Shown: positions 26,228 to 36,400, numbered from the stretch's first letter. The stretch: 64,000 nt of DNA from Bacteroidota bacterium (GCA_025963715.1 JAOQAG010000048.1:69553-133552); one strand, 5' to 3'. The notes: generated from the letters alone by a model not told the origin. Numbers and translations: made by a program.

Positions 26228-26599
26228 ATGAAATCCAAGCATATATTGACTATTCTAATGTTGACTTGTATTTCATGCATCTCATTTTCACAAACGGAGG
26301 AAGAAGTGAAATGGGGAAAAATAGTTCTCCCTGACTCCATGGAATTGAAAAAAATAAGTTTGTCAGATTCCGTTACTTTTAATAAAGTAGCGGCCGAATT
26401 CCTTAAAGCATTTAAAAATAAAGACACTAAAAAAATTAAAAGCAATTCACTTGAATTAATACACTGTCAATTATGTACTTCCAAAGACAATAGCTTAATA
26501 ATTCCAGTAGATTCTTTCATTAAGCAGGCCTATCAAGACTTTGACGATTTCCTATATGGATCAATTAAGAAAGAGGTTTCAGGATTTCAGAAATGTTAA
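26228..26599 (+). CDS. Secreted protein of unknown function, N-terminal part of a probably frameshifted gene
   Basis: 123 residues from ATG 26228. A signal peptide (MKSKHILTILMLTCISCISF, cleavage near SFSQ) precedes a charged alpha-helical domain (KKISLSDSVTFNKVAAEFLKAF..KDTKK) with a CQLC pair. Not recognised. The frame stops at 26599, but the next frame (-1) continues directly with 65 protein-like residues (26593-26790), which suggests one original gene broken by an indel between about 26569 and 26599. An in-frame ATG at 26165 adds 21 residues that spoil the signal peptide. Confidence 0.5.
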   Translation: MKSKHILTILMLTCISCISFSQTEEEVKWGKIVLPDSMELKKISLSDSVTFNKVAAEFLKAFKNKDTKKIKSNSLELIHCQLCTSKDNSLIIPVDSFIKQAYQDFDDFLYGSIKKEVSGFQKC

Positions 26600-26790
26600 T
26601 GCCGGGCTTTCATCCGGGATACCTTCCGGATAATAACGAAAAAGACCTCGTGGTATTTGAGGCCCGGGTTATGACTTACGGACTAAATGAATTGGGAGAC
26701 GGACACGATGGCCTAAATTATTGTTTTTATTTTGTGAAAATTAATAACGAATTTAAATTCTTTTTGTACAACTGTATACCTAAGCAATAA
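26593..26790 (+). pseudogene. C-terminal remainder of the preceding frameshifted gene
   Basis: 65 codons in the -1 frame. The sequence contains PGYLPDNNEKDLVVFEARVM and DGLNYCFYFVKINNEFKFFLYNC, which read like the core and end of a small globular domain, not like a shadow frame. No leader or start context of its own. Could instead be a real separate small gene overlapping its neighbour. Confidence 0.45.
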
Positions 26791-26860
26791 AGGTAACTGC
26801 TAAGAACATGCTCACACTGCGTACCGAAAACGCTCCAAACAATTTTTTAAAGATATTCAC

Positions 26861-27220
26861 ATGAAGAATGTGCTGATTATTTGTTTGACTTTATTGCTAA
26901 AAAGTACTTTTGGACAAAATCCTCCTTCGTTATTAAAATACAAAAACAAAGATTTTACACTAAGCTATCCTGCAAACTGGGACACGGTTTGCAAAGACAA
27001 CAGAATGACTTTTATGGCTGTTGAAAAGAAGAAGAATGACAAAGACATTTTTAGAGAGAACTTTTGTATTTATTCTATTGGCATAAATGAACACGTATAT
27101 TTGCAGACCTTAATTGAAAAGGTCTCAACTGAATTTATAAAACAAGGTAATCCGGAAGCAAATATTCTAAAACAAGCTGTTACGAGAAATAAGAAAGAAA
27201 TTTCATACGGAATATTTTAA
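26861..27220 (+). CDS. Secreted PsbP/DcrB-like protein, truncated by a frameshift
   Basis: 119 residues with a signal peptide (MKNVLIICLTLLLKSTFGQ) and a FTLSYPANWDTV motif typical of PsbP-like/DcrB-like ligand-free folds in Bacteroidota lipoproteins and secreted proteins. The frame ends TTT TAA at 27218-27220 inside a T4A7 run. In the -1 frame the protein continues LKKDGYEGQKIISTCIYF to a TAA at 27384, giving the expected ~170-residue length. So this is either a genuine pseudogene or an indel in the homopolymer during sequencing. Function unknown. Confidence 0.55.
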   Translation: MKNVLIICLTLLLKSTFGQNPPSLLKYKNKDFTLSYPANWDTVCKDNRMTFMAVEKKKNDKDIFRENFCIYSIGINEHVYLQTLIEKVSTEFIKQGNPEANILKQAVTRNKKEISYGIF

Positions 27221-27384
27221 AAAAAGACGGATACGAAGGGCAAAAAATTATTTCAACCTGTATCTATTTTTTGGATGAGAAAAAAAATAAAGTATTTGTT
27301 TTAACATTTTCCAATTATAATTTGGAAAATGTAGCTTATGAAAATTTGTTTCAGTTAATTATAGACAGTTTTGTATTTACATAA
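27217..27384 (+). pseudogene. Frameshifted C-terminal part of the PsbP-like gene
   Basis: Fifty-five codons in the -1 frame beginning TTA AAA AAA GAC at 27217 and ending at 27384. Contains DGYEGQKIISTCIYFLDEKK and FVLTFSNYNLENVAYENLFQ, which complete the last strands and helix of the PsbP-like fold. No independent start codon is evident. Confidence 0.5.
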
Positions 27385-27451
27385 AAATGGGAACCGATAC
27401 CAACGCGGGGATTGGAAATATGACAAACAATTTTAAGACAAACAATAAACA

Positions 27452-28354
27452 ATGAAAAAACTAATTCCAGTATTATTTTTTTTGACAGCACTGCAAGCAT
27501 TTGGACAGTTTGACTATGAATTATTTCAACAATATGCTGATAAATCAAGCATGCAGCAAAACAGGAGTATAATCAGTGTGACAGAGCTGCAATTACAAGA
27601 CGATGGCAAATGGGCAAAAACGCTTGTTCAGGAATTTAATGTTCAGGGTTTACCGACAATGCTTGTGCAACTTGACGAAAAAGGTGGCGAATCGGAGAAA
27701 AAAGAATTCCAGTATGATACAAACGGACAAATATCAAAAATTGAATATTATAAGGGGGGTAATCACTTTAATTCAACAGAATTTAAAGTCGATGAAAATG
27801 GACAAGTTACTTCCTATGCAGATTATGTATATAGCTCTTCAGACGGAAAGAAAATGGATTTATGGAAAACTTATCTGGAGTACAATTCCAATAAAAGCAT
27901 CAGGAAGATAATCAAAACTCAATCAAATGATAAGGATACTACTGAAATTAATTGCTACGATACATTGGGTGCGCTTACAAGATCCGTTTGGCATATGTCA
28001 GGCTTAAGAACAACAAAGATCGAATATGTCTGGAATAAAAACAGGACCGAAATGAAAGAAATGCATTATGAGAATGACAGCTCTGTTTATACAACCATTA
28101 TTCATAAGTACAAGGACAATAAAGAAATTGAAAAAACAGATCCTTCAACATCTCCGGCTCCATTTTACTGGAAATATGATAATAACGGAAGAGTGATAGA
28201 AACAAATGAAGCATTTTTCTATGTTGTGTATTTCAGCTATGACAACGATGGAAGACTTACAAGTAAAACAATAAATATTTTGTTTTCAGATTCGGACGAA
28301 AAGGATTTGCCGAAGAAAATTCAATTTAAATACGAATATCAATTTAGAAAGTAA
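27452..28354 (+). CDS. Secreted protein with YD-like repeats
   Basis: A 300-residue protein with a signal peptide (MKKLIPVLFFLTALQAFGQ). The body is a run of short strands of the form FQYDTNGQISKIEYYKGG, FKVDENGQVTSYADY, WKYDNNGRVIETNE and FSYDNDGRLTSKTI, i.e. about eight YD/Rhs-type repeats that form a beta-strand spiral. In Bacteroidota such short YD proteins are common as secreted or periplasmic proteins with no known activity. There is no toxin domain or RHS core motif. It follows the two frameshifted genes on the same strand. Confidence 0.7.
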   Translation: MKKLIPVLFFLTALQAFGQFDYELFQQYADKSSMQQNRSIISVTELQLQDDGKWAKTLVQEFNVQGLPTMLVQLDEKGGESEKKEFQYDTNGQISKIEYYKGGNHFNSTEFKVDENGQVTSYADYVYSSSDGKKMDLWKTYLEYNSNKSIRKIIKTQSNDKDTTEINCYDTLGALTRSVWHMSGLRTTKIEYVWNKNRTEMKEMHYENDSSVYTTIIHKYKDNKEIEKTDPSTSPAPFYWKYDNNGRVIETNEAFFYVVYFSYDNDGRLTSKTINILFSDSDEKDLPKKIQFKYEYQFRK

Positions 28355-28439
28355 AAACTTAGTGCATCTTTTTAGAAAGAAAATTCTGAAAAAGATCAAG
28401 TTGGAAAAGTAAAAACTTATAATTGGAAAGAAATGAATA

Positions 28440-28515
28440 CACTTTTTAATCTAACACTTCGCAATTCCAACCAATCCTAATTCCCAATTCCCAATTCCTT
28501 AATCCTGCAATCCTT
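28440..28515 (-). repeat. CAATTCCCAATTCC-type low-complexity repeat at a gene end
   Basis: Reads CCAATCCTAATTCCCAATTC and CTTAATCCTGCAATCCTTAA on the plus strand. On the minus strand the TAA stop of the DUF4421 gene falls inside the first GGATTAAGGATT unit, so the repeat supplies the stop codon. Confidence 0.5.
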
Positions 28516-29689
28516 AATCCTTCCGCCTCGGATCCCCCGGATAATCAATCAGGCTCAATTTGCGCAGGATCCTCTTCTCCGCTTTTAAAAAATTAAAACG
28601 GTAACCGATAAATACCCTGAATTTACCGGTGCTGTAATTAAAAGTAGCATTGGATTTATCAAACGCCCAGAAATAATCATACATACCATTGGTACCGATA
28701 AAATAATTTCCGTGATCGTATCCAAAACCCAGGCGCAGACTTAATTTTCCGGAAGGGTTGAACGGGCTGCGATAGGTGCTGCTGTCGGAGCGTTCATAAT
28801 GCTCCTGCTCCAGCCCGATCCCGGGTACAATGGAGGTAGTGATGTAAAATTTATTTTTTACAAATGTATAAATGTAACCCGCGTTCAATCCGAATGTTTG
28901 CGAGCTTCCCTCAATGATGTGTGATTTAGGATCGAAGTAAGGTGCAAAAGCAGTGGATACCAGGCTCGAATCGGCTTTCATTCCAAATAATGTATAATAA
29001 CCGCCGAGTAAAAAAGAGCCTGCACTTTTTTTCTGCTGTTCCGTAAAAGCAAAAGCGCTGCGGTACGAAAACTTTTTAAAGTTGAAAATATAATAAGTGC
29101 TCGTGGCAAATAATGTCGCTTTTACATCGCCCCGGATCTCATATTTTGCACTGCCCGGGTAATCGTATTTTGGTGTATTACCCACATAAAACCCGTGGTA
29201 ATTCTGGTAAGAAATATCCGACGTTACCCGCTTGCCGTACAAATTCAATTGCAGGTCACTGTACTTTGTTACACCCCGTTCGCTTTTATGTGCATTGTAA
29301 AACGTGATCCCCGTATTGGCCACAAAGGTTGCCCAGCGGGAACTTAAACCAATTCCAACATCATAGCGGTAATTAGGCGAAAATTGCAGGCGTCTGTTCG
29401 TTTGCCAGTCGATAAGATTGAAATACATTAAGCGGGCAGAAACAGGAACCGTAACCGTAAAGCGTTTCGGATATAATTTTACATACGCGGTATCTACAAG
29501 CGGTTTGCGGTCTTTTATAACAATGAAGGTAACGGTACGGTGGATCCACATCAGTTTTTCCCAAGCGGTGTGGTGCGGAATATCCCAGATCGTTGGCTGC
29601 GGTTGTTCCGGATTCTGGCCCTTCATTTGTCCGGAATGAATAAAAATAAAAGCAAATACAGGCACTATTATTTTACAGATTTGCTTCAT
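28514..29689 (-). CDS. DUF4421-like outer-membrane protein
   Basis: A 391-residue protein with a signal peptide (about 1-24, ending MKGQ). The early IKDRKPLVDTAYVKLYPKRFTV and later YNVGIGLS-like YDVGIGLSSRWATF, GITFYN, YGKRVTSDISYQNYHGFYV and TLFATSTYYIFNFKKFSYRSAF match my memory of DUF4421, a Bacteroidota family of beta-barrel proteins. The regular alternation of aromatic strands and the final FRVFIGYRFNF support an outer-membrane barrel, though about 30 charged residues follow that strand. Function unknown. It is divergent to a UbiA-like gene 50 bases away. Confidence 0.7.
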   Translation of the reverse strand: MKQICKIIVPVFAFIFIHSGQMKGQNPEQPQPTIWDIPHHTAWEKLMWIHRTVTFIVIKDRKPLVDTAYVKLYPKRFTVTVPVSARLMYFNLIDWQTNRRLQFSPNYRYDVGIGLSSRWATFVANTGITFYNAHKSERGVTKYSDLQLNLYGKRVTSDISYQNYHGFYVGNTPKYDYPGSAKYEIRGDVKATLFATSTYYIFNFKKFSYRSAFAFTEQQKKSAGSFLLGGYYTLFGMKADSSLVSTAFAPYFDPKSHIIEGSSQTFGLNAGYIYTFVKNKFYITTSIVPGIGLEQEHYERSDSSTYRSPFNPSGKLSLRLGFGYDHGNYFIGTNGMYDYFWAFDKSNATFNYSTGKFRVFIGYRFNFLKAEKRILRKLSLIDYPGDPRRKD

Positions 29690-29739
29690 AGTTGAGGTAA
29701 TAACAGATAATTTTGTAATTCATAAAAAAACGTGCGCAG

Positions 29740-30609
29740 GTGTTCCGGAAATTCTTCAACTTTTTAATTTACAGTAATCTTTACATCGGTATTGCTTCGG
29801 TGCTTATGACGGTTGAATCGCAAATTCAGCTGGGGATCCCAACCACCTGGCACCCTTACCTGTTCCTGATCCTGTTTGCCACACTGTTCGAATATAATTC
29901 GCATAAATTTGTCTCCGTATTTTTTTACAAACATTCTTTAAAAGAAACTAAATTCCACTGGATCTCTGAACATCTTAACTTATTTTATTTCATTGTTTTT
30001 GCATCCGTAGCCGGTTTTTTAGTTGCCGCCTGGTTTGCAAAAATAACCGTGCTGATTACCTTATTTCCGCTGGGCGCGATCACCGTTTTATATTCATTTC
30101 CCGTTTATAAAAATGGCTTTAAATTATTCCGCTTGCGCGAAATTCCCCTTCTTAAAATATTCATCATTTCCGTCGTTTGGTCGGCTACCTGTATTATATT
30201 ACCTATTGTTCAGGCCGGTCTCCCGATCAGCATCCCAGTAGTGCTGTTGCTGATTGCCGAACGTACGCTGTTCATCTTTGCAATTACCGTTCCGTTCGAC
30301 ATTCGTGATATGGCAAGCGATGCGCGGTCGGGGCTCAAAACGTTGCCCCTGCTCATTGGGGAAAAAAATGCCATTAGGGTGGCGAACATTGCGCTTATCA
30401 TTTTTCTGCTGATCTGCGGGATCCATTACTTTTATACGATGGAAATATTCCTGCTGGCGGCTTTTTTCATCTCCGGCATCAGTACGCTTGTGTTCCTGAA
30501 TAATGAGCGGATAAAACAGCTGAAAGAGTATCATTACGGCATTTTGGATGGCACCATGTTATTGCAGGGAGCGCTGGTGATTTTGTTTTATATGCTCAAT
30601 AACCGGTAA
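29740..30609 (+). CDS. UbiA-like membrane prenyltransferase family protein
   Basis: A 289-residue polytopic membrane protein (about eight or nine helices) starting at GTG 29740. The PFDIRDMASDARSGLKTLPLLIGEKNA segment is the second Asp-rich motif (DxxxD) of UbiA-type intramembrane prenyltransferases. The first motif (normally NDxxDxxxD) is not evident; its place holds EYNSHKF, so catalysis is uncertain. Relatives make quinones, haem o or archaeal-type lipids; Bacteroidota carry short UbiA-like proteins of unknown role. No quinone or haem gene is adjacent. Confidence 0.7.
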   Translation: MFRKFFNFLIYSNLYIGIASVLMTVESQIQLGIPTTWHPYLFLILFATLFEYNSHKFVSVFFYKHSLKETKFHWISEHLNLFYFIVFASVAGFLVAAWFAKITVLITLFPLGAITVLYSFPVYKNGFKLFRLREIPLLKIFIISVVWSATCIILPIVQAGLPISIPVVLLLIAERTLFIFAITVPFDIRDMASDARSGLKTLPLLIGEKNAIRVANIALIIFLLICGIHYFYTMEIFLLAAFFISGISTLVFLNNERIKQLKEYHYGILDGTMLLQGALVILFYMLNNR

Positions 30610-31054
30610 AACAATCTCATTTTCAACCACATAAGGCACATAGAACCACATAAGGCGTAGCGTGAAAAAAGGTTCACCACAAAAGGAACAAAAGAAAACA
30701 AAAGCCCATTGTTAAGCTGTATGTAAAATACCAACGTGTATTTTCTGCATCGGGATGCCAATATTTTTCAGAACATTCTGCTGCCAATTTGTAAAAATAA
30801 GAGGATGCTCATTCTGCAGACCCTTTCGGCCTGTTCAGTAATAGTGGTAATGAGCGGCAGAAGGATTATGCCTACGAAGCCATGACTGCGTCCGTGAAAT
30901 TATCCACGGTTTTCCTGCAGCGCCAGCGGAAGGAAAAATTACCTTACAGGCAGTCCGCCGCGGCGGATTGTTAATTTTGCCTTCAAAAAGTAAACATACA
31001 GAATTGCTTAGTAGTCAATAAATTTTTATATATTGTCATGTAATTTAATGCTAC
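30610..31054. repeat. Repeat-filled gap: family A phrases and element I copy
   Basis: Family A at about 30625-30705 (ACCACATAAGGCACATAG, ACCACATAAGGCG, TCACCACAAAAGGAACAAAA). Element I occupies 30772-30995. The final ~55 bases (ATAAATTTTTATATATTGTC) before ATG 31055 are AT-rich and probably hold the promoter. Confidence 0.6.
30772..30995 (+). repeat. Element I, copy A (~224 bp)
   Basis: Starts ACATTCTGCTGCCAATTTGT and ends TTGCCTTCAAAAAGTAAACA. Strongly similar to 38120-38347 over its whole length; a diverged copy is at 22755-22930. Internal stems: GCTCATT/AATGAGC, TTTTCC/GGAAAA around CTGCAGCGCCAGCGG, and CCGCCGCGGCGG. The end (CTTTTTG..CAAAAAG type) is a short hairpin. The many stems suggest a structured RNA or a small mobile element. 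Confidence 0.65.
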
Positions 31055-33040
31055 ATGATAAAAAAATACTCCTCCATATTTTTTTTTCTGACATTTCTCT
31101 CTCTGTCGATTTTTGCTAAAACTACTGCCGATAGCCTGCAGCAGGTGATCAATTCATCCAAAGAAGACACGTCGAAAGTAAATACCCTCAATGCACTGGC
31201 CTGGGAACTGCATTCTTCCAACACCACACAATCGCTGGAAATGGCGAAGCAGGCGCTGGTACTGGCGGAACGGCTCTGTTATAAAAACGGGCTGATCTCT
31301 GCCCACAACAACGTTGGCATCGCCTGTTATTTTATGGGATCGTATCCCGAAGCATTGAGCAATTACATCGAATCCGCTCATTTGCTGGATGTTGCCGGAA
31401 ATAAAAAACGCCTGAGCGCGGTGTATAATAACATTGCCGCCATTTACCTGGAGCAAAGCCAGTATAAAGATGCGGAAGAATATTTCACACGCTCGCTGAA
31501 GATAGATGAAGAGCTGGGAGACAAGCAGGGAATGGGCGAATCGTATAACAACATCGGGACGATCTTCAAGGAATTGAAAAAGTACAACGATGCGCTCGAC
31601 TATTTCATCAAGGCATTGCAATACCGCAAGGAAAGCAACGACCTGGAGGGATTGCCTTCCACGCTTACCAACATGAGCGTGGTGTACATGCAAATGCACA
31701 ACTATGAAAGTGCGCTGACGAACTTACGGCAGGCCATTGTTATTTATACAAAAAATGATGACCAGATGGGCGTTTCGCTTGTGTATAACGATTTGGGCGA
31801 TGTATACGAAGCGCAGGGAAATCACGCGCAGGCGATCAACGCGTACGATAGCAGCCTGGTGATCTCGAAAAAAAATAACCTGCTCAGCTACATCAGCTTT
31901 AGCTATCAATCGATGGCATACAGTTATTCGAAGCTCAATAATTACCAGAAGGCATACGAATATCATTGTTTGTATATGAATACAAAAGATTCGATCTTCA
32001 ATAAAGAAAATGCAGAGCAGCTGACTGAGATCCAGACAAAATACGAAACCGAGAAAAAAGAAAAAGAGATCATTCAGGGAAAAGCAGAATCGGAGCGGCA
32101 AACAACCATAAAAAATGCATTCATTGGAGGCTTTGTGCTGATGCTGTTGCTGGTGTTTATTGTTTACAAAGGTTATCGCAACAAGCAGCGTTCCAACGAA
32201 CAGATCACGGCGCAGAAATACAAAGTGGAAGAGCAGAAAGAGGAAGTGGAATACCAGAAGGAGATCATTGAGATCAAATCGAAGGAAATGCTGGACAGTA
32301 TCAATTATGCAAAACGTATCCAGGAAGCTATTTTACCGCCGCAAAAAGTGATCAGGGAAATGTTGCCCGAATCGTTTATTTTACACCGCCCGAAAGACAT
32401 TATCAGCGGCGATTTTTATTGGGTGGAGCCCTGGGGCGATAAGCTGTTTTTTTCGGCTGTGGATTGTACGGGACATGGCGTTCCGGGTGCATTGATGAGC
32501 ATTGTCGGGTTTAATTTATTAAATAAAGCGGTAAATGAATTGGGATTGACCAAACCGCATTTGATCTTAAATTCACTGAGCAAAGGCATTGGCAAAACAT
32601 TGCGCCAGTCGGGAAGCGAATCCGAAATAAAAGACGGAATGGATCTGGCTTTGTGCGCGCTCGATAAAAAAAATAATACACTCGAATATGCCGGTGCTTT
32701 TAACCCTTTGTGGATCATCCGCAGAAAAGAGCTGATCGAGATCGCTGCGGATAAAAACCCGATTGGCAACTTTATGTCCGGTGAATTGAAAAGTTACACC
32801 AATCACGAAATTCAATTGCAAAAAGGAGATACCATTTATATTTTCACGGATGGTTTCGCCGATCAGTTTGGCGGCGAAAAAGGAAAAAAATTCAAATACA
32901 AACCACTGCAAAAATTATTGCTTTCCATCCAGGACCAAACCATGGATGAACAGCTGGCAACGCTTTCCAAAACGCTTGAAGACTGGAAAGGGAACTTAGA
33001 ACAGGTGGATGATATTTTGATCTTCGGGGTGAGAGTGTAA
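31055..33040 (+). CDS. TPR-containing SpoIIE-type PP2C serine phosphatase
   Basis: 661 residues. Signal peptide (about 1-22), then six or so tetratricopeptide repeats in the periplasm (about 40-310; e.g. AVYNNIAAIYLEQSQYKDAEEYFTRSL). A membrane helix (about 352-372, GGFVLMLLLVFIVYKGY) and a coiled-coil linker (about 380-415) lead to a cytoplasmic PP2C/SpoIIE domain (about 430-660). Metal-binding marks are SGDFYWVEPWGD, DCTGHGVPGALMS and FTDGFADQFGG. This architecture is common in Bacteroidota and is thought to couple envelope sensing to protein dephosphorylation, for example of anti-anti-sigma factors; the substrate is unknown here. Confidence 0.9.
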   Translation: MIKKYSSIFFFLTFLSLSIFAKTTADSLQQVINSSKEDTSKVNTLNALAWELHSSNTTQSLEMAKQALVLAERLCYKNGLISAHNNVGIACYFMGSYPEALSNYIESAHLLDVAGNKKRLSAVYNNIAAIYLEQSQYKDAEEYFTRSLKIDEELGDKQGMGESYNNIGTIFKELKKYNDALDYFIKALQYRKESNDLEGLPSTLTNMSVVYMQMHNYESALTNLRQAIVIYTKNDDQMGVSLVYNDLGDVYEAQGNHAQAINAYDSSLVISKKNNLLSYISFSYQSMAYSYSKLNNYQKAYEYHCLYMNTKDSIFNKENAEQLTEIQTKYETEKKEKEIIQGKAESERQTTIKNAFIGGFVLMLLLVFIVYKGYRNKQRSNEQITAQKYKVEEQKEEVEYQKEIIEIKSKEMLDSINYAKRIQEAILPPQKVIREMLPESFILHRPKDIISGDFYWVEPWGDKLFFSAVDCTGHGVPGALMSIVGFNLLNKAVNELGLTKPHLILNSLSKGIGKTLRQSGSESEIKDGMDLALCALDKKNNTLEYAGAFNPLWIIRRKELIEIAADKNPIGNFMSGELKSYTNHEIQLQKGDTIYIFTDGFADQFGGEKGKKFKYKPLQKLLLSIQDQTMDEQLATLSKTLEDWKGNLEQVDDILIFGVRV

Positions 33041-33065
33041 TTTTTAACACGAAATTTTTTTTGCT

Positions 33066-33111
33066 GACCCGGGATCTCATAAATATTTTTTTCGTTCTTA
33101 ACAAAAGTATG
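33066..33111 (+). repeat. Left half of element B, interrupted by composite element K
   Basis: GACCCGGGATCTCATAAATA matches the left interior of element B; the matching right half (AATTAACAGATCCCGGGTCA) resumes at about 33335, after composite element K. This arrangement looks like an insertion of K into B, or a shared right arm. Confidence 0.45.
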
Positions 33112-33370
33112 TGCCATGTAATGGGAGGCGCTCGCTCCTACGGAGCAACTTTTTGGTGACACAATTTTTAACTAAAAAAAATCCACCACATAAGGCACAA
33201 AAGAAAACATAAGAGCAGGGTCTGACATGCCAACGTAATTTATTTAACACACTTTGCCTTATGTTTTCTTTTGTGCCTTATGTGGTGGAAAAAATGCACA
33301 GCATCTGCGCGGTAATAATAAGTTTCTTTTTTTTAATTAACAGATCCCGGGTCAAGCCCGGGATGACAGT
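33112..33370 (+). repeat. Composite palindromic element K, copy 1 (259 bp)
   Basis: Three nested hairpins in order. First, CGCTCCTACGGAGC (33130s). Second, two perfect 31-bp inverted arms at 33183-33213 and 33258-33288 made of the A phrase (CCACCACATAAGGCACAAAA...). Third, CCCGGGTCAAGCCCGGG of the B family. The 44-bp loop between the long arms has AGCAGGGTCTGACATGCCAA. A second copy at 62257-62512 is the same in order, length and loop. Confidence 0.8.
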
Positions 33371-33410
33371 ATGAAATAGGGATTCTACTCTGATTTAAAC
33401 ACAGCATCCA

Positions 33411-33449
33411 CACAGATTCGTAATATTCGTTCCTGTTCATTATCCGTAC
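33411..33449. repeat. Dispersed repeat F, copy 1
   Basis: CACAGATTCGTAATATTCGT followed by TCCTGTTCATTATCCGTAC. Ends one base before the stop codon of the minus-strand protease gene. Other copies at 45771-45810 and 63890-63928. Confidence 0.6.
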
Positions 33450-33450
33450 C

Positions 33451-36400
33451 TTATTTAATGATCATCCATTTAAAATAATACCGCTCCGTTTCATTTGTAA
33501 TCATTACCACATACATCGCCGGGGACAAGCCTTGCATCAATTGATTTAAAAATACATTTACCGATGCAAGATTTCCTTCTTTATCCCCGATCATTTTTCC
33601 ATCGCTGCTGCTGACCGCAACGCGTACAGTATTGATCAACGAACATCTCGAACCAAGCGTTACCACGTCCGTTCCCGGATTAGGGCTCAGGTAAAAAGGT
33701 TGTGTGCAATTATCTTTAATATCAGGAACTGTTAAGGCACAATCCGTAATGGTAACCGTATCCCTTGCAATGCATCCATTCAACCCGGTGCTCACCGAAT
33801 ATTGTCCGAATCCGCTGCCATTGATCTGCTGCGTGGTTTGTCCTGTACTCCATACATACCAGTCGTATCCGCTGCCTGCATCCATGATCACAGCTGTTGG
33901 ATTACAACTTGTTACATCCGGGCCAAGGTTTACAGCCACTGTATGATTATTCGAGATCACAATCGTATCTGTAAAATCAAATCCGCATAAATGCGCTGTT
34001 ACCGTATACGTACCAAAACCATACACGGTGGTGGTGGAATCCACAGAGCCGGTATTCCAGTGATACCAATCAAAGCCAGCGCCAGCGTTTAACGCAAGCA
34101 CATTGCCTTCGCAATAGCTGGTATCGTTTCCGAGATCAATTGTTTTGGATGGACGCACCAGTGCCGTATCTACAAGTATGTACATGGACTGTACAATATA
34201 ACAACCCGGCGAAGCCGTTGTATAATTGCTGATTGCAATGTAAAACCCCGAACGGAAAATAGTGACTGTATCACCATTCCGTGTATTTCCAATGTAATCA
34301 TTACTGCCATAAATAAAGTTGACCAGGTGTAAATCAGAAATTAATTGCAGCGTATCATCACACGTTATAATTGTATCCTGCGCAAAAATTTGCGGGATAT
34401 AATGGTAAATCGAATCGTGTCCCGTGCCGCAATGATTGCTGTAAGTTAAAATATAATATCCCGGATCGTTAATGTTTACGGATTGTGTAGCAGTAACAGC
34501 ACCGGAAGGCAGATGCCAGCTGTAATTGTCGAAGCCCGAAGCCGCGGTGTATATATTCGACATTCCGCTGCAAAGCACCAGCGTGTCATTGCTGATCAGA
34601 TTCAAGGGCACATTTTCCTGAACACGAATGGTATCTCTGAAAATGCAACCGTATTTTCCTACGGCAACAGTGTACGTTCCGGAGTCCGTTACAACAATGT
34701 TGTTGCCTGTTGCACCGGTACTCCACAGATATGAATCCATTCCGGCAGGTGCATTTAATGAAAGTGTTTCAGCCGCACAAATAGACGTATCCCTGCCAAG
34801 GTGCAACGATGGAAGACTGTAAAAAGAAACCATCAGCGAATCGGATGCAATGCAGCCCGCCGCTGTAGTTACCTGTACAGATACCATTCCGGCAGTATAC
34901 AACGTATTGTTTCGGGTGGTCGCGCCGTTGTTCCAGTAGTAATCCGACAAGCCCGCACCTCCATCGATCACCACCACTGTGCCCGGGCATACCAGCCGGT
35001 CGGGGCCGATCGAAAACGCCGAAGGCGAGCCGCTGGTAATATACAAGGTATCGCTTAAAATTCCACAAGCCGCTGACCGCAATGCTATCAGCGTATCATT
35101 TCCGACATTGCTATACGATACAGTTGCCGTACTGTCGGTTAATGCAGTAAATGCATTTGGCCCGTGATGCACCCATGTGTATGTTGCATTGCCAACAGGA
35201 TCGATGTTGTAATTGAACAGTTGCGTTGTAGCATTCAGGCAAACTTTATTTTGGCCTGCAATTTCAGGTTTTACAGATGCAAGCGTGCTTTGGATCGGGT
35301 TTACCAATCCTAATTCCGATACAGTACCATCAGCCAGGCGAAAGCCATCGTTCACATAACCACAGGCTGCAGGGTTTACTGCATTTGGATTAGCGATCAC
35401 CGCAAGGTACTGTCGGCCACCACGTGCGCCGTAAATTTTTCCGTCCGGCGCCAGCTGCAAAGCGCCGCCTGCAGTGCCTATCAGTACCGCAGAAGTATTT
35501 ACTGCAGCAGGTGTTCCTGCATGCAGGTCGTACCGGATAATGTTGTAAGGCGGTGAAACGGTGGAACCATATAAAAAACGTTCATCCGGCGAAAATGCAA
35601 TGCCGTATGCTTTGATGGTAAGGCTGCTACTCAGGCTGATGGCATTTGAAAGCATGCCCGTTGATTTATCAAAATCAAATACCTCAAATTTATTTGATCC
35701 CGCAATGGCAAGTGCAATTTTATTTCCTGCCGGAGATGCTTTCATTTCGCCGATTGCAAAATAACCCGCAAGAGCGCCGGGAGGAGCCGTTTGTACGCTT
35801 CCGGCGTGGCTGATCACAGGGCCGCTGATGCCTGATGCTGTTATCGACCATGTATAAAATGCATCGCTGGCATATTTATGCGCGATCACCCAAATGCCAT
35901 CACCGGCGGTATTCCGCACAGCCGTTACTTTTTCTGTTACAGGCGCCAGCAACAATTGATTTTTTATAGTCACCTCGCCCTGTCCGCCATCGCCCAGCTT
36001 ATCAATAATGGAATAAAAAATTCCTCCGCCAAAAGCGCCTTCCGTTGCCTGGTAATCTACTGTGAATAAATAAACATAACGACTGGAACCCGGCTGTGGA
36101 ACAAACAATGCCGATTGTGTAGTGGTTGGGCTGCCCGTAAGTCCGCTGCCATTCAGCAATATATTTCCTGTCTGGCTGTTGCCGACGTTGGTTCCGTTCG
36201 AGTGAAAAAGCGGTGTTCCATTATCATCCGAAAGTACAGCTGCACCTTCAGTCGTATTTACCCTTCCAACAATTGCTTGCGGTGGCGATACATTAAAATT
36301 GATCCCTGCGTTTTCACCGAAATACCAGGTGTTGTTTTGCTTGCTGTTTTCACAATTTCCGGGATTTGCATAATAGGATTGGCTCACCGATTTACAAGTG

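Noticed and set aside
33183-33288. Intrinsic terminator formed by the 31-bp arms
   Set aside because: The stem is far too long, the loop is 44 bases and the same structure is a repeated element; terminator function is possible but is not the defining feature.
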